Below, in pieces: positions 9,650 through 20,759 of a DNA stretch of 64,000 bases (its first letter is position 1; every line of letters starts with the position of its first letter). The notes under the pieces were generated by a model. That model was not told the DNA's origin and did not search any database. It saw only the letters and a list, made by a program, of their open reading frames with translations. The position numbers and the translations under genes are program-made. Source of the DNA: Avibacterium volantium (GTDB lineage Bacteria; Pseudomonadota; Gammaproteobacteria; Enterobacterales; Pasteurellaceae); the NCBI RefSeq assembly GCF_900635775.1, contig NZ_LR134167.1, positions 1,087,001 to 1,151,000 on the forward strand, in the 5' to 3' direction.

Positions 9650-10759
9650 TTATTTTAATTGGGCGAAGGCTTGTAACAGATCCGCTTTGAGATCTTCCAC
9701 ATCTTCCAAGCCCACCGAGAAACGTAGCAGACAGTTGCACACGCCACGGGCAATACGTTCCGCCTCGGGAATATCCATATGGGTTTGAGTTGCTGGATAA
9801 GTGATGAAACTTTCTGTGCCACCTAAACTTTCCGCAAAAGTAATCAATTTAATGGCTTTTAAGAATGGATTAACCCAAGCCTCATCTTGCAAACGGAAAG
9901 AGAGCATTCCCCCTTTATTTGGATAAAGCACATCTTTCACTTGTGGCTGCTCAGCAAGGAATTTCGCGAGTTCTTGCGCATTTTTTTGATGACGTTCCAT
10001 ACGCAACGCCAAGGTTTTCATTCCACGAATGGTCAAAAAGCTATCAAATGGCGAAAGCACTGCGCCCGCACCATTTTGAATATAAAATAGACGATCACAA
10101 AGCTCTTGTCCATTGGCTACCACCAAGCCCACTAAGGCATCATTATGCCCTGCGATATATTTTGTTCCGCTGTGGATCACAATATCCGCGCCACATTCCA
10201 AAGGACGGAATAGCACCGGCGTTAAGAATGTATTATCTACGATAAGTAATAAATTGTGCTTTTTCGCCAATTTTGCAATGGCTGGCACATCACATTCTTC
10301 CATTAATGGATTTGACGGCGTTTCCACAAAAATCGCTTTGGTATTTGGTGTAATCGCCTGCTCAATGGCGTCAAGAGAGGCCGTATTCACATAAACTGGC
10401 TTCACTCCGTGAGTATTTTTATAGGCAAAATCTAATAAACGATAAGTGCCGCCATACACATCGCTAGACACAATCCATTCATCGGGCGCGGCGAATAATT
10501 GCATAATTAACTGAATTGCCGCCATACCAGAAGCGCAAGCAAAACCACGTTCGCCGCCTTCTAATTTAGCAATGGTTTCTTCTAAAACAGTGCGCGTAGG
10601 GTTTTTCGTACGGGTGTAATCGTATCCCGTGCTTTCTCCAATGCCGTGATGACCATAGGCGGTAGAAAGGAAAATAGGCGTGGAAACTGCCCCTGTTCTT
10701 TCATCTGTGCGATTGCCTGCTTGCGCGAGTAGTGTTTCGATTTTGTATTGCTGTGTCAT
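9650..10759 (-). CDS. metB: cystathionine gamma-synthase
   Basis: PLP enzyme that joins an acylated homoserine with cysteine to give cystathionine in methionine synthesis. The 369 residues have the Cys/Met-metabolism fold. The PLP lysine lies in HSGTKYIAGHNDALVG, preceded by LLIVDNTFLTPVLFRP. The substrate-face motif FVETPSNPLMEECD favours MetB. The related MetC and O-acetylhomoserine sulfhydrylase are the alternatives. It probably heads a metB-ldhA transcript. No MetJ box was recognised upstream. Confidence 0.9.
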   Translation of the reverse strand: MTQQYKIETLLAQAGNRTDERTGAVSTPIFLSTAYGHHGIGESTGYDYTRTKNPTRTVLEETIAKLEGGERGFACASGMAAIQLIMQLFAAPDEWIVSSDVYGGTYRLLDFAYKNTHGVKPVYVNTASLDAIEQAITPNTKAIFVETPSNPLMEECDVPAIAKLAKKHNLLLIVDNTFLTPVLFRPLECGADIVIHSGTKYIAGHNDALVGLVVANGQELCDRLFYIQNGAGAVLSPFDSFLTIRGMKTLALRMERHQKNAQELAKFLAEQPQVKDVLYPNKGGMLSFRLQDEAWVNPFLKAIKLITFAESLGGTESFITYPATQTHMDIPEAERIARGVCNCLLRFSVGLEDVEDLKADLLQAFAQLK

Positions 10760-11023
10760 ATTATTCCTCGTAAAAATTGCAAAAATTTCACCGCACTTTT
10801 ATTCAGCAAGAGAGAGAATGATGCCGTGCAGTATGGATAAATAGCATTGCCACATTTTGGCACAAAGGATCGCCTGTTTAAAGTAGATTTTAAATTTAGT
10901 TTTGCGATGAGATAAAAAGATTAAAAACGATCTAAAATTATCCATAAATCGCTTTGTTTTAAAGCATATTTACGCATCTTGCATTTTTTTTCATCAATCA
11001 ATAATATTTTTTCATATTTTTAA
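10760..11023. other. non-coding stretch between metB and the tRNA cluster
   Basis: AT-rich DNA with one reversed uptake signal near 10791 and a short dyad (TGCCA-N5-TGGCA) near 10847. No ORF with coding character was seen. With the tRNA promoter that follows it makes up the 326-bp gap. Confidence 0.6.
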
Positions 11024-11051
11024 TTGACAGCGTTCAAGAAGTCAGTAAAAT
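11024..11051 (+). promoter_or_regulatory. sigma-70 promoter of the tRNA cluster
   Basis: A perfect -35 box TTGACA (11024-11029), a 16-bp spacer and a -10 box TAAAAT (11046-11051). They lie 35 bp before the first tRNA. Confidence 0.85.
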
Positions 11052-11085
11052 GCACGCCACTGACAGCGAATGTGTTGCAGCGAAA

Positions 11086-11161
<76 letters not shown>

Positions 11162-11172
11162 ATTTACGCTAC

Positions 11173-11246
11173 GGCGTGTTAGCAAAGCGGTTATGCACTG
11201 GATTGCAAATCCATGTAGCTCGGTTCGACTCCGGGACACGCCTCCA
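11173..11246 (+). tRNA. tRNA-Cys (anticodon GCA)
   Basis: A 74-nt cloverleaf with acceptor GGCGTGT/ACACGCC, anticodon loop TTGCAAA and encoded CCA. It starts 11 nt after the tRNA-Gly. Confidence 0.97.
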
Positions 11247-11276
11247 TAATGCAACCGCAGTCAGCAATATCACTCA

Positions 11277-11363
11277 GCCCGAGTGGTGAAATCGGTAGAC
11301 ACAAGGGATTTAAAATCCCTCGACTTTCGAGTCGTGGCGGTTCAAGTCCGCCCTCGGGCACCA
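11277..11363 (+). tRNA. tRNA-Leu (anticodon TAA)
   Basis: An 87-nt class-II tRNA with a long variable arm, acceptor GCCCGAG/CTCGGGC, anticodon loop TTTAAAA and encoded CCA. tRNA-Leu genes are integration targets for ICEHin1056-type elements in Haemophilus. I see no duplicated 3' end or integrase here, so the site looks empty. Confidence 0.97.
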
Positions 11364-11698
11364 TTTGAAAACACAAATAAATCAATAAGATAGTCGCCAA
11401 GAGTAGCTTTTTTATATCTCATTTTTACCGCACTTTTTCTTTTGGTGCCCATTTGGTGACTATTTTTAGCCTATCTTAAAAATTCTGATAAGCCATTTTC
11501 TCTTAATTTGGTGACCAATGGTCACTAAATTTCAGATGTGTGAGCGGTTAGATGTAAATCATTTTATGCGAATTCCCCACGTAAAATAGAAATTCTTTTT
11601 ATATTTCAATATGATAGGTTTTCGTTTTGATAAAACCAGATCTTTTTTAACTGAAAATCACTGAAATTAACTGTAAATTTTTCAGTTAAGATCACATT
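11364..11698. other. non-coding stretch between tRNA-Leu and the IS element
   Basis: AT-rich DNA with one reversed uptake signal near 11429 and a dyad GTGACC-aat-GGTCAC near 11514. Short GGTGCC/GGTGAC-like words are scattered around it. No ORF of coding character was seen. It could be residue of an old integration, but nothing recognisable remains. Confidence 0.55.
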
Positions 11699-11706
11699 TA
11701 CTTTTT

Positions 11707-12419
11707 GGGGCTGTAGTAGATTAGCAACAATGCTATACTACAAAAATGAAGATAACATATTGTAAATTAAAGAAATCTATACAGAAAAAACTGCTTGAGT
11801 TTTTTGTCGCAGAAGTTACTGCAAGAACAGCAGCAAATTTGCTAGATATTCAACCGAATACAGCCGCTTTGTTCTACCATAAAATCAGGCTTGTGATTGG
11901 CTATCATTTATCCCTTGAAGTTAACGAGATTTTTGAGGGGGAAATTGAACTAGACGAAAGCTATTTTGGTGGTCATCGAAAGGGAAAACGAGGACGAGGA
12001 GCGGCTGGAAAAGTTGCTGTTTCTGGGTTACTAAAACGACAAGGAAAGGTATTTACTGTTGTGGTTGAAAACACCAAGAGTGAAACATTACTCCCTGTTA
12101 TTAAAAGAAAAATCAAGCCTGATAGCTGGGTTTATACGGATACTTATCGCAGTTATGATGCGCTTGATGTGAGTGAATTTCACCACGAACGAATCAATCA
12201 TTCCGAGCTATTTGCGGTGAAACAAAATCATATTAATGGCATTGAAAATTTTTGGAATCAGGCGAAGCGGATACTGCGAAAATATAATGGAATTAACCGA
12301 AAAAACTTTCCTTTATTCTTGAAGGAATGTGAATTTCGGTTTAACTTTGGGACACCAAAAGAGCAGTTAAAAATATTGCGAAAATGGTGTGAAATTTAGG
12401 TCTAATCTACTACAGCCCC
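11707..12419 (+). mobile_element. complete IS1016-like element (IS1595 family)
   Basis: A 713-bp element bounded by terminal inverted repeats GGGGCTGTAGTAGATTAG and, at the other end, the complement (CTAATCTACTACAGCCCC). It is flanked on both sides by the 8-bp direct repeat TACTTTTT (11699-11706 and 12420-12427). Size, ends and 8-bp duplication fit the IS1016 group, first known from Haemophilus. The single transposase ORF is uninterrupted, so the element may be active. It lies in intergenic DNA behind the tRNA cluster and disrupts no gene. Confidence 0.93.
11746..12399 (+). CDS. IS1016-type transposase
   Basis: A 217-residue DDE-family transposase (ISXO2-like domain) of the IS1595 family. 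It has an N-terminal helical DNA-binding part. Catalytic-type motifs follow: IELDESYFGGHRKGKRGRG (first Asp), WVYTDTYRSYDAL (second Asp) and GIENFWNQAKRILRKYNG (Asn/Glu-bearing third motif). The C-terminus EFRFNFG is typical. Many IS1016 copies are degenerate; this one is open from start to stop. It starts 39 bp inside the left terminal repeat. Confidence 0.93.
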   Translation: MKITYCKLKKSIQKKLLEFFVAEVTARTAANLLDIQPNTAALFYHKIRLVIGYHLSLEVNEIFEGEIELDESYFGGHRKGKRGRGAAGKVAVSGLLKRQGKVFTVVVENTKSETLLPVIKRKIKPDSWVYTDTYRSYDALDVSEFHHERINHSELFAVKQNHINGIENFWNQAKRILRKYNGINRKNFPLFLKECEFRFNFGTPKEQLKILRKWCEI

Positions 12420-12501
12420 TACTTTTTTCTAAGATCCCTTTTCCGTCCTAGCTTTAGATAATTTTTTTCTATGAAATTTAATCGTAAAATGATTATGTTA
12501 G

Positions 12502-12530
12502 ATGATAAAAATGGGCATTGCACCCATTTT
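12502..12530 (-). terminator. terminator of prfC
   Basis: AAAATGGG and CCCATTTT form a stem with a 7-nt loop. On the minus strand it is followed by TTTTTATC. It lies just past the prfC stop. Confidence 0.8.
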
Positions 12531-12541
12531 GATTTCTTACA

Positions 12542-14131
12542 TTAATGCTCTCTTGTTTTAAAGAACGCGACATCAGGATAACGCTCTTGGGCAAGATTGA
12601 GATTGACCATTGTTGGCGCAATATAAGTGAGATTATCCCCCCCATCTAGCGCAAGATTTTGTTCATTTTTGCGTTTAAATTCTTCAAATTTCTTCGCATC
12701 ATCATATTCCACCCAACGTGCCGTGGCAACATTTACAGTTTCGTAAATGGCTTCCACGTTATATTCTGATTTTAAGCGTGCAACCACCACATCAAATTGT
12801 AGCACCCCAACCGCACCAACAATTAAATCATTATTGGTTAATGGGCGGAAAACTTGCACCGCACCTTCTTCGGAAAGTTGCACCAAACCTTTGAGTAATT
12901 GCTTTTGTTTGAGCGGATCTTTAAGACGAATGCGGCGGAATAATTCTGGCGCAAAGTTTGGAATGCCAGTGAATTTTAATTCTTCGCCTTGGGTAAAGGT
13001 ATCGCCAATTTGGATTGTTCCGTGGTTATGCAAGCCGATAATATCACCGGCATAGGCTTCATCTGCGTGGGTGCGATCGCCAGCCATAAAGGTGAGTGCA
13101 TCAGAAATCACCACATCTTTGCCGATACGAACGTGGCGCAGTTTCATTCCTTTTTCATATTTACCTGAAACAATACGCATAAATGCAACACGGTCGCGGT
13201 GCTTAGGATCCATATTGGCTTGGATTTTAAATACAAATCCGGTCAATTTTTCTTCGCTACTTTCTACAATGCGTGTATCCGCTTGGCGAGCTTGCGGCGC
13301 GGGAGCCCACTGGGTTAAGCCATCAAGAAAATGATCAACACCAAAGTTACCCAATGCCGTTCCAAAGAACACAGGGGTTAGTTCGCCACTTAAAAAGAGT
13401 GGGAGATCGAATTCGTTAGACGCACCTTTCACCAGCTCTAATTCATCGCGTAATTGTTGCGCTAAATCTGAACCTACGGCTTCATCTAACTCAGGATTAT
13501 CAAGGCCTTTCACCACGCGCACTTCCTGAATGGTATGCCCTTGTCCTGTTTGGTAAAGATAGGTTTCGTCTTTGTATAAATGATACACACCTTTGAAAAG
13601 CTTTCCGCAACCAATTGGCCAAGTGATAGGCGCACAATGGATATTTAATACGCTTTCCACTTCGTCCAATAATTCCATTGGATCACGAATATCACGGTCT
13701 AACTTATTCATAAAGGTGAGAATTGGCGTGTCGCGCAGACGGGTAACTTCCATCAATTTAATGGTTCGTTCCTCAACCCCTTTTGCGCTGTCAATGACCA
13801 TTAAGCAGCTATCTACCGCGGTCAAAGTGCGGTAAGTATCTTCCGAGAAATCTTCGTGTCCGGGGGTATCAAGCAAATTCACCAAGCATTCGTTATAAGG
13901 AAATTGCATTACGGAGGTGGTGATGGAAATTCCCCGTTGTTTTTCCATTTCCATCCAGTCGGATTTCGCGTGCTGGGCTGAGCCTTTTCCTTTTACTGAG
14001 CCTGCTTTTTGAATGGCATTTCCGTAAAGCAACACTTTTTCCGTAATGGTGGTTTTACCCGCATCGGGGTGGGAAATAATCGCGAAAGTTCGGCGTTTAT
14101 TAACTTGTTGTGGATAATCGTTTACAGACAT
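12542..14131 (-). CDS. prfC: peptide chain release factor 3
   Basis: Translational GTPase that recycles RF1 and RF2 from the ribosome after termination. The G-domain motifs are all visible: [16 protein letters not shown] (P-loop), [12 protein letters not shown] (switch I), [16 protein letters not shown] (G3) and FMNKLDRD (G4). The open frame extends upstream to 14275. The family N-terminus ([15 protein letters not shown]) is reached a few residues after the ATG at 14131, which follows GAGAG. That start gives 529 residues, the E. coli length. Confidence 0.97.
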   Translation of the reverse strand: MSVNDYPQQVNKRRTFAIISHPDAGKTTITEKVLLYGNAIQKAGSVKGKGSAQHAKSDWMEMEKQRGISITTSVMQFPYNECLVNLLDTPGHEDFSEDTYRTLTAVDSCLMVIDSAKGVEERTIKLMEVTRLRDTPILTFMNKLDRDIRDPMELLDEVESVLNIHCAPITWPIGCGKLFKGVYHLYKDETYLYQTGQGHTIQEVRVVKGLDNPELDEAVGSDLAQQLRDELELVKGASNEFDLPLFLSGELTPVFFGTALGNFGVDHFLDGLTQWAPAPQARQADTRIVESSEEKLTGFVFKIQANMDPKHRDRVAFMRIVSGKYEKGMKLRHVRIGKDVVISDALTFMAGDRTHADEAYAGDIIGLHNHGTIQIGDTFTQGEELKFTGIPNFAPELFRRIRLKDPLKQKQLLKGLVQLSEEGAVQVFRPLTNNDLIVGAVGVLQFDVVVARLKSEYNVEAIYETVNVATARWVEYDDAKKFEEFKRKNEQNLALDGGDNLTYIAPTMVNLNLAQERYPDVAFFKTREH

Positions 14132-14313
14132 TGTTCTCTCATCATTCTTTTTATGGCGAAAAATAGAGGCTATTTTCCCTGATATTGCCTTTATTCTCAA
14201 TCTTTTATTTCTTTTTTGCGAAAATAAAAAAATTAAGCAATCGTTTGCTTCAAAAGGGGAAAAAGTGCGGTACAATATGCAACAGTTTTTTCACGAATTA
14301 AAAAGAGGCCAAA

Positions 14314-15174
14314 ATGAGCGAGCTAAGTTTAAAAAAAATCTATTCGGGCAAAGTGCGCGATCTCTATGAAATTGACGATAAACGAATGCTGATGGTTGCC
14401 ACCGATCGTTTATCTGCGTTTGATGTGATTTTAGATGATCCTATTCCGCGCAAAGGCGAAATTCTTACCCAGATTTCCAATTTTTGGTTTAACAAATTAG
14501 CCTCAATTATGCCGAATCATTTCACTGGCGACACGGTGTATGATGTGTTACCGAAAGCGGAAGCGGATTTAGTCAAAGATCGCGCGGTTGTTTGTAAACG
14601 CTTAACGCCGATTAAAATTGAATCTATCGTGCGTGGCTATCTTACAGGAAGCGGCCTAAAAGACTACTTACAAACAGGCACAATTTGTGGCTTGGAATTA
14701 CCAAAAGGCTTGCAAGAAGCGAGCAAATTACCTGAACCCATTTTTACTCCGTCAAGCAAAGAAGAAGTGGGCAATCACGACATCAATATCAGTTATGCAG
14801 AATGTGAACGATTGATTGGTGCAGAACTGGCAGCCCAAGTGAAAGAAAAAGCGCTCGCCCTTTACAAAGCTGCGGCAGAATATGCCCTGACTAAAGGCAT
14901 TATTATTTGTGATACCAAATTTGAATTTGGCTTGGACGAAAATGGCACACTCACCCTAATGGACGAAGTGCTTACGCCAGATTCAAGCCGTTTTTGGTCG
15001 GTGGATACTTACCAAGAGGGTATCAATCCGCCTTCTTTTGATAAACAATTTATCCGCGATTGGCTGGAAAACAGTGGCTGGAATAAAGAACCCCCAGCGC
15101 CAAAAGTTCCCGCAGATGTCATTCAAAAAACTGTGGATAAATACCAAGAAGCGTTGGATTTATTGACGAAATAA
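14314..15174 (+). CDS. purC: SAICAR synthase (phosphoribosylaminoimidazole-succinocarboxamide synthase)
   Basis: Ligates aspartate to CAIR in purine synthesis. It has 286 residues. The N-terminus [14 protein letters not shown] is the nucleotide-binding part. The signature [13 protein letters not shown] and the C-terminal [15 protein letters not shown] are present. It is of the longer SAICAR-synthase type found in Pasteurellaceae, fungi and some other bacteria, not the 237-residue E. coli type. It is divergent from prfC, and an uptake signal near 14267 lies in the shared region. Confidence 0.96.
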   Translation: MSELSLKKIYSGKVRDLYEIDDKRMLMVATDRLSAFDVILDDPIPRKGEILTQISNFWFNKLASIMPNHFTGDTVYDVLPKAEADLVKDRAVVCKRLTPIKIESIVRGYLTGSGLKDYLQTGTICGLELPKGLQEASKLPEPIFTPSSKEEVGNHDINISYAECERLIGAELAAQVKEKALALYKAAAEYALTKGIIICDTKFEFGLDENGTLTLMDEVLTPDSSRFWSVDTYQEGINPPSFDKQFIRDWLENSGWNKEPPAPKVPADVIQKTVDKYQEALDLLTK

Positions 15175-15257
15175 TTAATCTGCAAGCAAATTATTTTTAA
15201 GTGCGGTGCTTTTTCGGCTAGAATTGGGTCGCACGATAATTTGATAATTGAGGTAAT

Positions 15258-16097
15258 ATGCGATCTGTTGCAATCGTTGGATTAGGTTGGTTGGGGTTGC
15301 CCCTTGCGCGCCATTTAAAACATTTAGGCTGGACGGTGAAAGGTACGAAACGCACGCACGATGAAGTGGAGCAAATGCGTTTAATGCGATTTGAAACCTA
15401 TCATTTGTTGCTTGAGCCTGAAATTAACGCTGATCCTGATGATTTATCGGCGCTGTTGGCGGTGGACAGCCTTGTCATTAACATTCCGCCAAGTCAATAT
15501 TTCTTCAATGTGCAGGATTATATGCAGGGCATTAAAAATCTGGTGAATGAAGCGTTAAATCACGGCGTTCAGCATTTTATTTTTATTAGCTCTAGCTCTG
15601 TTTTTCCGATGCAAAATGGACATTTTGATGAAACGCAGATCCCGCAGCCAGACAGTGAAATTGGGCAGGGCTTGCTGGAAATTGAACAATGGTTGGCGGC
15701 ATTACCGAATGTGGATTGCGATATTATCCGCTTTGCTGGACTGGTTGGAGCAGATCGTCACCCTGTCTATTCATTGGCAAATAAACAAGCAGTGCAGCAG
15801 GGCAACACGCCAGTGAATTTGGTGCATATTGATGATTGCGCGCGCGCCATTCAGCTTTTGCTTGAAACGCCAAGCGGACAGCGGTTGTATCATCTTTCTG
15901 CGCCCCATCACCCGCCCAAAGCACAATATTATGGGCAAATGGCGGAAAAACTGGGGTTAATTGCACCGCACTTTGTATGTTCTTCTGATGATCCTAAGCG
16001 GATTATTGAAGGTAATAAAATTTGCCAAGAGCTGGATTTTGTTTATCAATATCCCGATCCAGATTTGATGATCCCAACGCAAGAAAAATCTCTTTAA
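15258..16097 (+). CDS. NAD(P)-binding epimerase-like protein, YeeZ family
   Basis: 279 residues with a Rossmann start (SVAIVGLGWLGLPLARHL) and the extended short-chain dehydrogenase/epimerase fold. Landmarks are VQHFIFISSSSVFP, DIIRFAGLVGADRHPVY and NLVHIDDCARAIQLLLETP. The closest pattern I know is E. coli YeeZ, whose substrate is unsettled. The catalytic YxxxK of classical SDRs is not obvious, as in other YeeZ-like proteins. It lies between purC and argG, with 83- and 91-bp gaps. Confidence 0.82.
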   Translation: MRSVAIVGLGWLGLPLARHLKHLGWTVKGTKRTHDEVEQMRLMRFETYHLLLEPEINADPDDLSALLAVDSLVINIPPSQYFFNVQDYMQGIKNLVNEALNHGVQHFIFISSSSVFPMQNGHFDETQIPQPDSEIGQGLLEIEQWLAALPNVDCDIIRFAGLVGADRHPVYSLANKQAVQQGNTPVNLVHIDDCARAIQLLLETPSGQRLYHLSAPHHPPKAQYYGQMAEKLGLIAPHFVCSSDDPKRIIEGNKICQELDFVYQYPDPDLMIPTQEKSL

Positions 16098-16179
16098 TAT
16101 CGCATAGACTTTAAAGGCAATTTCATTGATAATAAGCCGATTTAAAATCACGCAAACGATAACTTAAATAAAACCATAA

Positions 16180-17529
<1,350 letters not shown>

Positions 17530-17549
17530 TTAAAACCTTGTGAAAATTT

Positions 17550-17587
17550 GACCGCACTTTTATTACATTGAAAGTGCGGTCATTTTT
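17550..17587 (+). terminator. argG terminator formed by an inverted uptake-signal pair
   Basis: GACCGCACTTT (17550-17560) and AAAGTGCGGTC (17571-17581) pair perfectly around a 10-nt loop. A run of Ts follows. Confidence 0.92.
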
Positions 17588-17630
17588 TATTAAAATTTCT
17601 GCCTTATTTTGGCTTTTTATCGGTGTTTTT

Positions 17631-18503
17631 ATGTCTAGCTTGTTTTCTTTTCCTGATTTTAAAACCTTGCAACCTTATGATAAGCGATTCCTAAAAAGAT
17701 TACGTTCTCGTATTCGTTACTATTTCTATCGCTTGCAATGTTATAAAGAATGTAATCAGTTTGTTCATTTTCTTAATCAGAACCCTCAGTGGCTACCTAT
17801 TTTTGAAAAAGTACCTTATCGCTGCAATGCTGTTTTAAGAAAGTATTGCGATACCCGTTTTAGCAAGAAAGCTCGTATTCAAGCAATCTTAAATAACTTT
17901 GAATTATCAGAAAAATTTTTGGGAACATCCATTGTTGATAAGTTGGCAAAACAAAATCACATTTTATTATCTGAGTTACCTGATGGTTTGAAGCTTTATC
18001 TGAACATTAATGCCATAGATCCTTTTGAAGGTTTTTTATCCATTAATATTAAGAATCAGGACAATGAAAGTGTGTATGATTCATCTTTCACTTTTTTATC
18101 TCCAAATCAATTATTAATCGCTTCAATTCAAGGGCCTAATGAGGAGAATTCTCAACAATTGGTTAAATCAGCAACCAAATCATTACATGGGATTCGTCCG
18201 ATGTTTATGATTGTTAATGTATTTAAATTATTAAGTCAGCTCTGGGATTGTGAATTAATTGCTATAGCTCATAAGAACCAATCTAAATACCGCTGGAATG
18301 ATTTTAATCGACTTTTATTCAACTATGACGAATTTTGGCAAGAAAACAATGGAAAGCTGAATACACAAGGTTATTGGGCGTTACAGTTAGAGATTGAGCG
18401 TAAGCCTTTGGAAGAAATCCAAAGTAAAAAACGTTCTATGTACCGTAAACGCTATGAAATGTTGGATAAACTGGAAACCGATTTAAGCGCAGTATTTAAC
18501 TAA
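17631..18503 (+). CDS. VirK/YbjX family protein (DUF535)
   Basis: A 290-residue protein of the DUF535 family (VirK, YbjX). Family segments are GYLSINIKN-like (here GFLSINIKNQDNESVYDSSF), IASIQGPNEENSQQLVKSATKSLHGIRPMFM and NDFNRLLFNYDEFWQENNG. Some VirK-like proteins affect envelope or LPS phenotypes, but no biochemical function is established. The frame is open upstream to a TTG at 17568, but that lies inside the argG terminator. The ATG at 17631 is the more likely start, with only a weak ribosome site. Confidence 0.85.
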   Translation: MSSLFSFPDFKTLQPYDKRFLKRLRSRIRYYFYRLQCYKECNQFVHFLNQNPQWLPIFEKVPYRCNAVLRKYCDTRFSKKARIQAILNNFELSEKFLGTSIVDKLAKQNHILLSELPDGLKLYLNINAIDPFEGFLSINIKNQDNESVYDSSFTFLSPNQLLIASIQGPNEENSQQLVKSATKSLHGIRPMFMIVNVFKLLSQLWDCELIAIAHKNQSKYRWNDFNRLLFNYDEFWQENNGKLNTQGYWALQLEIERKPLEEIQSKKRSMYRKRYEMLDKLETDLSAVFN

Positions 18504-18510
18504 AAATAAG

Positions 18511-18546
18511 CCCAAAAGTTACCGCACTTTTGGGTTTTGTTTTTTA
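18511..18546 (+). terminator. terminator after the DUF535 gene, with an uptake signal in the loop
   Basis: CCCAAAAG and CTTTTGGG form an 8-bp stem whose loop contains most of ACCGCACTT. A T-rich run follows. Confidence 0.85.
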
Positions 18547-18552
18547 CGGAAA

Positions 18553-19020
18553 TTAAAGTGGAAGTTCGGTGGTGTTTTTGACGGTTTTTAGGGCGATTTC
18601 AGATTTGATATTTTTAATGCCAATTTCTTTGGTGAGATAACGCATTTTGATGGAGTGAAATTCTTCAAGGTCGGAAACAAATAATTTTAGAATAAAATCA
18701 TAATCTCCCGCCATTAGATGACATTCTGCAATTTGGGGTAGGGATTTCATTTCGAACATAAAGCGTTCGCGGACTTTGAGATCTTCTTCAAAAAATGAAC
18801 CTAGCACATAAATCACCAGATTGCAGTTAAGTTTTTGCGGATTAAGCAAAGCGACATAATTATCAATCACGCCACTTTGCTCTAATATATTAACTCGGCG
18901 TAAACAAGCGGAATTAGATAATCCCACTTCTTTGGCTAGCTCGTTATTTTGCAAGCGTCCATTGCGTTGTAATGCTCTTAAAATGCGAGTATCGATATTA
19001 TCAAACACTTTCTTAGCCAT
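18553..19020 (-). CDS. Lrp/AsnC-family transcriptional regulator
   Basis: 155 residues. The N-terminal helix-turn-helix has DTRILRALQRNGRLQNNELAKEVGLSNSACLRRV. A C-terminal RAM (effector-binding, oligomerising) domain contains ECHLMAGDYDFILKLFV. It lies just downstream of the arcB-arcC-yfcC operon on the same strand, beyond that operon's terminator. An amino-acid-responsive role in controlling that operon is a reasonable guess, not something the sequence shows. It is not the 164-residue Lrp itself. Confidence 0.9.
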   Translation of the reverse strand: MAKKVFDNIDTRILRALQRNGRLQNNELAKEVGLSNSACLRRVNILEQSGVIDNYVALLNPQKLNCNLVIYVLGSFFEEDLKVRERFMFEMKSLPQIAECHLMAGDYDFILKLFVSDLEEFHSIKMRYLTKEIGIKNIKSEIALKTVKNTTELPL

Positions 19021-19113
19021 ACGTTATCCTTGTGTAGCTTTGTGCGAAATCGATTATAACAAGATAATCTGGGTAAAACTGTGATCTAGGTTATTGTTTG
19101 GCAGATTCTTTGC

Positions 19114-19152
19114 AAAAAAAGCACTTGCGTACAATTTGCTTGTACGCAAGTG
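19114..19152 (-). terminator. terminator of the arcB-arcC-yfcC operon
   Basis: A perfect 12-bp stem CACTTGCGTACA/TGTACGCAAGTG with a 7-nt loop. On the minus strand seven Ts follow. Confidence 0.93.
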
Positions 19153-19160
19153 TATAGATG

Positions 19161-20684
19161 CTAGGTGTAAAGTGAAACTTGCACAACGAGTAAGATTGAA
19201 CCTATTACTAGCAAGCATCCAATCATTGGCATCACAAAACGCACCCATTTGTTAAATGGAATGTTGAGCATTTGCAGAGTAACTAGAACAAGTCCTGTTG
19301 GGGCAAGGAATAACATTGCGTATTGCCCCCAGTTGTAGGCAGATACAATGATGTGTCTTGGAATGCCCACGGTGTCTGCAAGTGGTGCCATAATTGGCAT
19401 TGCAAGCACCGCCAAACCAGATGAAGACGGCACAATCAAGCCAAGGAAGATGAAAATCACAAGTTGCGCCAAAATAAACACACTACCCGGTACACCAGAA
19501 ACCAGTTCTGATGCGTAGGCAAGAATGGTGTCAGAAATCATTCCTTCATCAAGTACAAGGTTTACCCCACGCGCTAAACCGATGATAAGAGAAACCCCTA
19601 CGAGCTCAGATGCCCCTTCAGTAAAGGCATTGACGATTTCTTTTTCTTTCAGTTTAGAGATAAACATAATGATAATTGTGATGGTAAGGAAAGAAGCCGC
19701 CATTTGTGGGAACCACCAGCCTCCGAACATCACTCCCCAAACCATAATTGGAAACGCGATGCAGAACAGCATTAAAATGATTTTTCTGCGCGTGGTGAAT
19801 TCAATGATCTGGGTTGTATCAATGTTTTTCATATATTTTTGGACAAATTCTTCGCGATCTTCATAGGTATAAGATGCAGTTGGATCGGCTTTTACTTTTT
19901 TGCAGTACCAGTAAAGATAAGCGATAACACAAATTGAGCCGAGAATTAATCCTGCAAATCGCCAAGTAATCCCTTCTGTAAATGGAATACCTGCCGCATT
20001 GGAAGCGATCACCACAGAGAATGGATTAATGGTGGAAAATGCCGTCCCCATTGATGCGGCAAGGAAAATTGCCCCTACGCAAACTATTGCATCATAACCC
20101 AAAGCAAGAAATACGGGAACGAGAATAGGATAGAAAGCAACTGCTTCTTCTTCAATACCGCAAGTTGTACCGCCAATAACCATTAGCACAGATACGCAGA
20201 AAACAATTAAAAATTCATTGCCTTTGGTGCGATTGGCCAGTGCGGTTAGCCCCGCGTTAAAAGAGCCTGTGCGGTTAATCACCCCGATCATTCCCCCTAA
20301 TACGAAGATAAAGACCATAATATCTGCGGCATCAATCGTACCTTGCACCATACTGATAGCAATATCTTGCAGGGTTTTAGGATTTTGTTGAACACGTTGA
20401 TAAGTTCCCGGAATGGCAATCGGTTTTTTGATTGTGCCTTCGGTGAAGTTTGATAATTCAATTTTAATATTTAAATTATCAAGGGATTCTTTGGTGGCTG
20501 GTAAAACGGTATCTTCTTGCTGATAAGTTTTTACCACAAAGACATTATTTGCCGAATTATAAGTGAGCTTGGAATAAGAACCGGCTGGAATAATCCAAGT
20601 GAGTGCTACAGCAATAATTAAAATGACAAATAAAATTGAAAATGCTGACGGAAAGTTAAAGGTCTTTTTATGTGTGTTTTCCAT
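19161..20684 (-). CDS. YfcC-family membrane transporter (putative basic amino acid antiporter)
   Basis: A 507-residue integral membrane protein of the YfcC/ArsB-NhaD-type ion transporter group, with about 12 hydrophobic segments. Family segments are TWIIPAGSYSKL near the N-terminus, GGTTCGIEEEAVAFYPILVPVFLALG and SAYNWGQYAMLFLAPTGLVLV. Its place behind arcB and arcC suggests it exchanges ornithine, citrulline or arginine, but the substrate is inferred. The start at 20684 follows AGGAG. The frame stays open upstream to 20759 through an intercistronic hairpin, and that part is unlikely to be translated. Confidence 0.88.
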   Translation of the reverse strand: MENTHKKTFNFPSAFSILFVILIIAVALTWIIPAGSYSKLTYNSANNVFVVKTYQQEDTVLPATKESLDNLNIKIELSNFTEGTIKKPIAIPGTYQRVQQNPKTLQDIAISMVQGTIDAADIMVFIFVLGGMIGVINRTGSFNAGLTALANRTKGNEFLIVFCVSVLMVIGGTTCGIEEEAVAFYPILVPVFLALGYDAIVCVGAIFLAASMGTAFSTINPFSVVIASNAAGIPFTEGITWRFAGLILGSICVIAYLYWYCKKVKADPTASYTYEDREEFVQKYMKNIDTTQIIEFTTRRKIILMLFCIAFPIMVWGVMFGGWWFPQMAASFLTITIIIMFISKLKEKEIVNAFTEGASELVGVSLIIGLARGVNLVLDEGMISDTILAYASELVSGVPGSVFILAQLVIFIFLGLIVPSSSGLAVLAMPIMAPLADTVGIPRHIIVSAYNWGQYAMLFLAPTGLVLVTLQMLNIPFNKWVRFVMPMIGCLLVIGSILLVVQVSLYT

Positions 20685-20718
20685 AATATACTCCTTTATA
20701 TACAGCAAGTTATGGTAA

Positions 20719-20750
20719 GAATACGCTTTATACTGAGATAAAGCGTATTC
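20719..20750. repeat. perfect intercistronic hairpin between arcC and yfcC
   Basis: A 13-bp stem (GAATACGCTTTAT and its complement) with a 6-nt loop and no T-run. It sits in the 75-bp arcC-yfcC gap, where it could stabilise the upstream mRNA or dampen yfcC expression. Confidence 0.8.
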
Positions 20751-20759
20751 ATTGCTCAC

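Noticed and set aside
11277..11698. Integrated element at tRNA-Leu(TAA)
   Set aside because: There is no integrase and no repeat of the tRNA 3' end downstream. The nearby IS1016 copy is a separate transposition event with its own target duplication.
14132..14275. Longer N-terminus for release factor 3
   Set aside because: The family sequence begins at the ATG at 14131, which has a ribosome site. The extra residues are low-complexity and not RF3-like.
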